Source: an uncultured Pseudomonadales bacterium
GTDB lineage: Bacteria > Pseudomonadota > Gammaproteobacteria > Pseudomonadales > Cellvibrionaceae
Direction of reading: 5' to 3'
Length of the DNA stretch: 64,000 bases
NCBI GenBank assembly: GCA_947487765.1
Contig: CANKXO010000005.1
Location: forward strand, 1 to 64,000
Shown here: piece after piece, positions 60,090 to 64,000 of the stretch
How positions within the stretch are numbered: position 1 is the first letter of the stretch
How the letters are laid out: every line of letters starts with the position of its first letter
Notes under the pieces: model-generated
Database searches by the model: none
Told to the model about the DNA's origin: nothing
Seen by the model: only the letters and a program-made list of their open reading frames with translations
Position numbers and translations under genes: made by a program

Positions 60090-60655
60090 TATGGTGTCTC
60101 CTCTTCTTGATCAGTTAACACCAGAGCTTCTTTTAATATTACAGCAACGGCACTGAGGATAAGAAAAGCAAAAGAAATTGGAATAACAAATTTAATAGGC
60201 CAAAGTCGGGGTAGGCTGCCTGGGTCACCTTTGTTTTCCTGATTGGCAAAAGATTCAGCGAAGAATTCCCAGCCGTAATAAGTGACGAGAATACAAAATG
60301 GGATAGTAAAAACTAAAGCGCCGATAATGTTGATCCATGCTTGGGCTTTTCTTGGGAAATTATCATAGAAAACATCAACGCGAACGTGGCCATTTTCTCG
60401 AAGTGTATAGCCAAGCCCTAAGAGGAACATCACAGAAAACCAATGCCACTCTAGCTCTTGCATGCCAACGCCACCAAGCCAGCTTAAGTATTTGTCATAC
60501 CAAAGGTAGAGATCAAAATATTTGAGTGTATCAACCACTACATAGCGGACGAAAACGTCAATAAAAACATTGAGGACCATTAACAACATCGCAATGACGC
60601 AGATCCAGCCAACCATATCGATGATACGGTTCAAGAAACGGAGAGTAGATTTCAT
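60089..60655 (-). CDS. dctQ: TRAP transporter small permease subunit
   Basis: Four-helix membrane partner of DctM: IIDMVGWICVIAMLLMVLNV, FVRYVVVDTLKYFDLYLWYD, WFSVMFLLGLGYTLRENGHV, RVDVFY and the C-terminal FVIPISFAFLILSAVAVILK. 188 aa. Preceded by the hairpin at 60671-60708. Confidence 0.92.
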   Translation of the reverse strand: MKSTLRFLNRIIDMVGWICVIAMLLMVLNVFIDVFVRYVVVDTLKYFDLYLWYDKYLSWLGGVGMQELEWHWFSVMFLLGLGYTLRENGHVRVDVFYDNFPRKAQAWINIIGALVFTIPFCILVTYYGWEFFAESFANQENKGDPGSLPRLWPIKFVIPISFAFLILSAVAVILKEALVLTDQEEETP

Positions 60656-60670
60656 GATGATTATATTCCT

Positions 60671-60711
60671 GAAAAAAACTCTCTTTGTCGATCAACAAAG
60701 AGAGTTTTCAT
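60671..60711 (-). terminator. Strong hairpin between dctP and dctQM
   Basis: AAAACTCTCTTTGT / ACAAAGAGAGTTTT (14 bp) with a six-base loop (60675-60708) and an A/T tract on each side. Partial termination here would leave more binding protein than permease. Confidence 0.8.
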
Positions 60712-60738
60712 TATCTCGATAAACGTATTATTTTTTTA

Positions 60739-61797
60739 TTAGTTATTTAGATAAGCTTTATCAGAAATATCTGTCCAAGCGCGAGTTTTAGCTAAATAGT
60801 CGCGTTGAGATTTGATGATTTCTGCAGTTAGACCGCCTTTGCCTTCTAAGTCTTTAAGTAAAGAGTCGTTAGCTTTTCGTAGGTCTGTCATTACTGCAGG
60901 CGGGAATGTCTTAACTTGGATATTTGGGTAATCTTTTTTAATGGTTGCCCAGTTTTGACCACTTTCATGGTAAGAGTGAGCCGTCATCTGGAACGCTGCT
61001 TCTTTAATAGCGACTTCTAATATTGCTTGCAAGTCAGCAGGTAATTTATCAAAGGCTTTTTGGTTAACCATGAACTGAAGTTCAGTACCAGGCTCATGCC
61101 AGCCAGTGTAGTAGAATGGCGCAATTTTATGGAAGCCCATACGCAAGTCTAAAGAAGGGCCAACCCATTCAAGTGCATCAATCGTATTACGCTCAAGTGC
61201 GGTATACAGTTCGCCAGCAGGAATGTTCGTTGGTTTGGCGCCCAATTTGGCTAAAACTTCACCGGCAAAGCCAGGGATACGCATTTTCAGACCTTGTAAA
61301 TCAGCGACGCTGTTGATTTCTTTTTTGAACCAACCACCCATTTGGTTACCTGTGTTACCACCAGGGTATTGGCGAACGCCATATTTGCTATAGACTTTTT
61401 CGGCTAATTCTTGACCGCCACCATAATAATACCAAGCGTATTGCTCAGCTGCGATCATGCCAAAAGGCATAGTCGTAAAGAACAGTGTGTTGATGTCCTT
61501 ACCTTTCCAATAGTATGACGCAGAATGCCCCATTTGATATTGGCCTGCCTTAACGAAGTCAAAAATCCCGAGAGCTGATTTGTGCTTGTTTTTTGAGTCA
61601 ATGGTAATCAATAGGCGGCCATTGGACATCTGCTTGACATTTTCGGCCATTCTTTTAGAGACATCGCCAAAAATAGGAAAATTAGTTGGCCATGTTTCAG
61701 CTAGGCGCCATTTGATGGGTTTCTCTGCTGCGAAGCTGCTCACTGATGCTGCGGTAGCGGCAATTGCCAGTGACAGGACTGTAATCGTTTTTTTCAT
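60739..61797 (-). CDS. dctP: TRAP transporter substrate-binding protein, copy 1 (TakP/DctP group)
   Basis: Periplasmic binding protein with signal peptide (MKKTITVLSLAIAATAASVS then SFAAEKPIKW). The body matches the TakP-like class: KPIKWRLAETWPTNFPIFGD, PGGNTGNQMGGWFKKEINSV, the binding Arg region LKMRIPGFAGEVLAKLGAKP and RNTIDALEWVGPSLDLRMGF with the Trp-His segment YYTGWHEPGTELQF. Substrates of that class are keto acids or related carboxylates. The ATG at 61797 starts a proper signal. It is first in the operon with dctQ and dctM. Confidence 0.93.
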   Translation of the reverse strand: MKKTITVLSLAIAATAASVSSFAAEKPIKWRLAETWPTNFPIFGDVSKRMAENVKQMSNGRLLITIDSKNKHKSALGIFDFVKAGQYQMGHSASYYWKGKDINTLFFTTMPFGMIAAEQYAWYYYGGGQELAEKVYSKYGVRQYPGGNTGNQMGGWFKKEINSVADLQGLKMRIPGFAGEVLAKLGAKPTNIPAGELYTALERNTIDALEWVGPSLDLRMGFHKIAPFYYTGWHEPGTELQFMVNQKAFDKLPADLQAILEVAIKEAAFQMTAHSYHESGQNWATIKKDYPNIQVKTFPPAVMTDLRKANDSLLKDLEGKGGLTAEIIKSQRDYLAKTRAWTDISDKAYLNN

Positions 61798-62178
61798 AGC
61801 TATTAACCTTATTATCATCTATTTAGAAAAGTGAATTATTATTGTTTTTACAACGATACTACAATACAAATGATTGCGAAATTTTGAAATCCGTATCACC
61901 ACCTAGATAAAACTACGGGTTTTTACGTAGAGGTAATCATAGCGCAGACTACTAACGATGCAAGGCCCTAATAAGGTTCTGAGTCGCTAGTGCGTAGAAT
62001 TAGCTGACATTCGTCTAAATAATAGCGAATAGCGGCTCTTTTATATTGTATGGCTGCAGGGATAAATAATGTGAAGCAAGTAGGGTTGATGTTTGAGCAA
62101 CTCATTTAAGGTTGGCTGTTTAAACCCTCTTGATCAGTGATTAAGAGGGTTTAATATCGGTTAAGTCTACATTAGCGT
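61798..62178. other. Intergenic region between dctP copies
   Basis: About 380 bp with no gene. A bidirectional terminator (TAAACCCTCTT at 62121-62131 with AAGAGGGTTTA at 62143-62153) follows the second dctP gene on the - strand. The rest probably holds the promoter of dctPQM. Nothing else is seen. Confidence 0.7.
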
Positions 62179-63240
62179 TTAATTGTTAAGGTAGGCTTTA
62201 TCGGAAATGTTTGTCCAGGCGCGGGTTTTTGCTAAGTATTCGCGTTGTGACTTAATTATCTCTGCTGTTAAGCCCCCGTTGCTTTCTAGCTCTTGAAGTA
62301 ATGATGCATTAGCCTTTTTAAGGTCGGCTATAACAGAAGGTGGGAAAGTTTTCACTTGAATATTGGGGTAATCTTTTTTGATCGTTGCCCAGTTCTTTCC
62401 GCTTTCATGGTATGACATAGCTGTCATTTGAAATGCGGCTTCTTTCATGGCGACTTCTAGGATAGTTTGTAAATCGGCAGGCAGTTTGTCGAAGGCTTTC
62501 TGGTTGACCATGAATTGCAATTCGGCTGCAGGCTCATGCCAGCCAGTGTAGTAGAATGGCGCAATTTTATGGAAGCCCATACGCAAGTCTAAAGAAGGGC
62601 CAACCCATTCAAGTGCATCAATCGTATTACGCTCAAGTGCTGTATAGAGCTCACCGGGGGGGATATTGGTAGGTTTAGCGCCAAGTTTTGCTAATACTTC
62701 ACCGGCAAAACCTGGGATGCGCATTTTAAGGCCTTGTAAATCGGCAACCGTATTTATCTCCTTTTTAAACCAGCCACCCATTTGGTTACCCGTGTTACCA
62801 CCAGGGTATTGGCGAACACCGTACTTGCTGTAGACTTTTTCAGCTAATTCCTGACCGCCGCCATAATAGTACCAAGCGTATTGCTCGGCAGCGATCATGC
62901 CGAAAGGCATGGTTGTAAAGAACAAGGTATTGATGTCTTTACCTTTCCAATAATATGACGCAGAGTGGCCCATTTGATACTGGCCCGATTTGACGAAATC
63001 GAAAATGCCGAGTGCGGCCTTATGCTTGTTCTTTGAGTCAATGGTGATTGAAAAACGTCCGTTAGACATTTTTTTAACGTTCTCAGCCATAATTTTGGAT
63101 GTATCGCCAAAAATAGGGAAATTGGTTGGCCACGTTTCTGCTAAGCGCCACTTAATAGGTTTGTCTTGAGCGACACTATTCATCGTTGCGGTGGTAACGG
63201 CAACAGCAAGGGAGATTAGTATTATTGTTTTTTTAATCAT
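62179..63240 (-). CDS. dctP: TRAP transporter substrate-binding protein, copy 2
   Basis: Duplicate of the previous gene along its whole length, with the same signal type (MIKKTIILISLAVAVTTATM) and the same binding region (PGFAGEVLAKLGAKPTNIPP). Differences include PAAELQF in place of PGTELQF beside the ligand site and KKANASLLQELESNGG near the end. The start is taken at ATG 63240, not at the longer frame from 63339, since it begins a signal peptide. It stands alone with its own terminator and must share the DctQM permease. A stretch of 112 bp (62529-62640) is identical to copy 1. Confidence 0.92.
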   Translation of the reverse strand: MIKKTIILISLAVAVTTATMNSVAQDKPIKWRLAETWPTNFPIFGDTSKIMAENVKKMSNGRFSITIDSKNKHKAALGIFDFVKSGQYQMGHSASYYWKGKDINTLFFTTMPFGMIAAEQYAWYYYGGGQELAEKVYSKYGVRQYPGGNTGNQMGGWFKKEINTVADLQGLKMRIPGFAGEVLAKLGAKPTNIPPGELYTALERNTIDALEWVGPSLDLRMGFHKIAPFYYTGWHEPAAELQFMVNQKAFDKLPADLQTILEVAMKEAAFQMTAMSYHESGKNWATIKKDYPNIQVKTFPPSVIADLKKANASLLQELESNGGLTAEIIKSQREYLAKTRAWTNISDKAYLNN

Positions 63241-63512
63241 TATTATTAGCCTTATTATTTTATAGTCGATCAAGGGGTTCTGTTGACGCCCAGTTAATTT
63301 GCCATTGCTAGTCTTAGCGCGCGCCACTATTTTCATCATAACCTATATAGGTTATGCGGAAAACGTTGTGGTGAGGGAGCGTAGATGTAAAACAAAGTTG
63401 TAGAGCAAAAAATAACCAGCTAATATAGTGCCCTATTAATATTGCTTTTCTAGCCAATAATTATGCTTATGCATCGATTAAGCAAGGACTTATCAAGAGT
63501 GTTTCAGTTGTT

Positions 63513-64000
63513 ATGAATCTGTCGCAAAAAATACAGCTATTATCTATTTTGCCACTCATGATCGCTATGTTGGTAGTGGCGTTGGTGACGGAAATTCAAT
63601 TCGAAAAATTATCAACCCAAACAGCCAATAGCTTTCGTGACAGTATTACTAATAGTAGGAAGCAGGAATTAAAAAACTATATATCACTGGCTCTGTCTTC
63701 GATTGATCATATTTATGAGCATAACCACCAGGATGATAGTGCAGCTAAAGAATTGGTCATCGATATTTTGACTAACTTGGAATACGGCGAAGACGGTTAC
63801 TTCTTTGCGTATGACGATAATGGCGATAATATTGTCCACCCTAGACAACCTTACCGTATTGGCAAAAATTGGTGGGATCTACAGGATCAGGAAGGGCAGT
63901 ACATCATTCGAGATTTGATCAATAGTGCTCAAGGTGATAGAGATTTTGTTGAGTATGTTTGGGAAAAGCCATCCAGTAAAGAAACGGCTAAAAAATTGGC
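63513..64000 (+). CDS. Cache-domain membrane sensor, N-terminal part (3' truncated by window)
   Basis: MNLSQKIQLLSILPLMIAML VVALVTEIQF forms the first membrane helix; then a single Cache (sCache_2-type) periplasmic domain with EYGEDGYFFAYDDNGDNIVH PRQPYRIGKNWWDLQDQEGQ. The rest of the gene is outside the window, so it could be a chemoreceptor or a histidine kinase. Its position next to two TRAP binding proteins suggests sensing of the same carboxylates. The 272-bp gap 63241-63512 carries no gene. Confidence 0.75.
   Translation, partial: MNLSQKIQLLSILPLMIAMLVVALVTEIQFEKLSTQTANSFRDSITNSRKQELKNYISLALSSIDHIYEHNHQDDSAAKELVIDILTNLEYGEDGYFFAYDDNGDNIVHPRQPYRIGKNWWDLQDQEGQYIIRDLINSAQGDRDFVEYVWEKPSSKETAKKL

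Overview
The window looks like a chromosomal segment of a marine gammaproteobacterium, probably of the Cellvibrionales type. The evidence is a conserved backbone in familiar order (ssrA, smpB, ratA-rnfH, bamE, fur, recN, grpE-dnaK-dnaJ-dapB, carAB-greA), a Na+-translocating oxaloacetate decarboxylase (oadGAB), a TRAP transporter and a large RTX surface protein. The taxon is an inference from gene content; no rRNA gene is present.

Layout. 1-4170: C-terminal part of a giant RTX/cadherin-like secreted protein, open at the left edge. 4.2-6.8 kb: AT-rich, gene-poor strip with three small + strand genes, a degenerate repeat family and several strong hairpins. 6,807-22,838: a roughly 16-kb integrated element bounded by a 34-bp direct repeat of the ssrA (tmRNA) 3' end. 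Its core reads as a tailless icosahedral prophage of the corticovirus (PM2) type: HUH replication initiator, zinc-ribbon protein, HerA/FtsK-like packaging ATPase, double-jelly-roll-like capsid protein, a run of tiny virion membrane proteins, a muramidase-like protein and a holin candidate. It carries a polymorphic nuclease toxin with three YezG-like immunity genes at its far end, a 302-aa membrane protein between ATPase and capsid genes, and two small + strand genes set against the virion operon. The control end (20.4-22.7 kb) has an HTH/excisionase-like gene, two LexA-type operators, a C4-like antisense RNA module and a tyrosine integrase next to ssrA.

22.8-37.6 kb: host trans-translation (ssrA, smpB), transglutaminase-like and DUF1285 proteins, an NSS transporter, ratA/rnfH, bamE, fur, a LysR-GST-SnoaL-like-tautomerase set, recN (with a LexA-like box) and the grpE-dnaK-dnaJ-dapB heat-shock cluster (with a sigma-32-like promoter). 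37.9-47.4 kb: a signalling island between dapB and carA, with two REC-GGDEF-EAL paralogues (one largely degenerate outside GGDEF), two Rcp1-like response regulators, a Tat-exported solute-binding protein, a membrane histidine kinase and a soluble kinase. 47.8-53.3 kb: carAB, greA and an alkyltransferase-like protein. 53.5-55.4 kb: three unrecognised genes with a toxin/immunity look.

55.4-64 kb: oadB-oadA-oadG, then a TRAP permease (dctM, dctQ) with two near-duplicate substrate-binding genes, and finally the start of a Cache-domain sensor. The TRAP binding proteins resemble the TakP/DctP group, so keto-acid or C4-dicarboxylate uptake feeding oxaloacetate decarboxylation is a reasonable but untested link. 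All family calls come from reading motifs, lengths and context; no database search was run.
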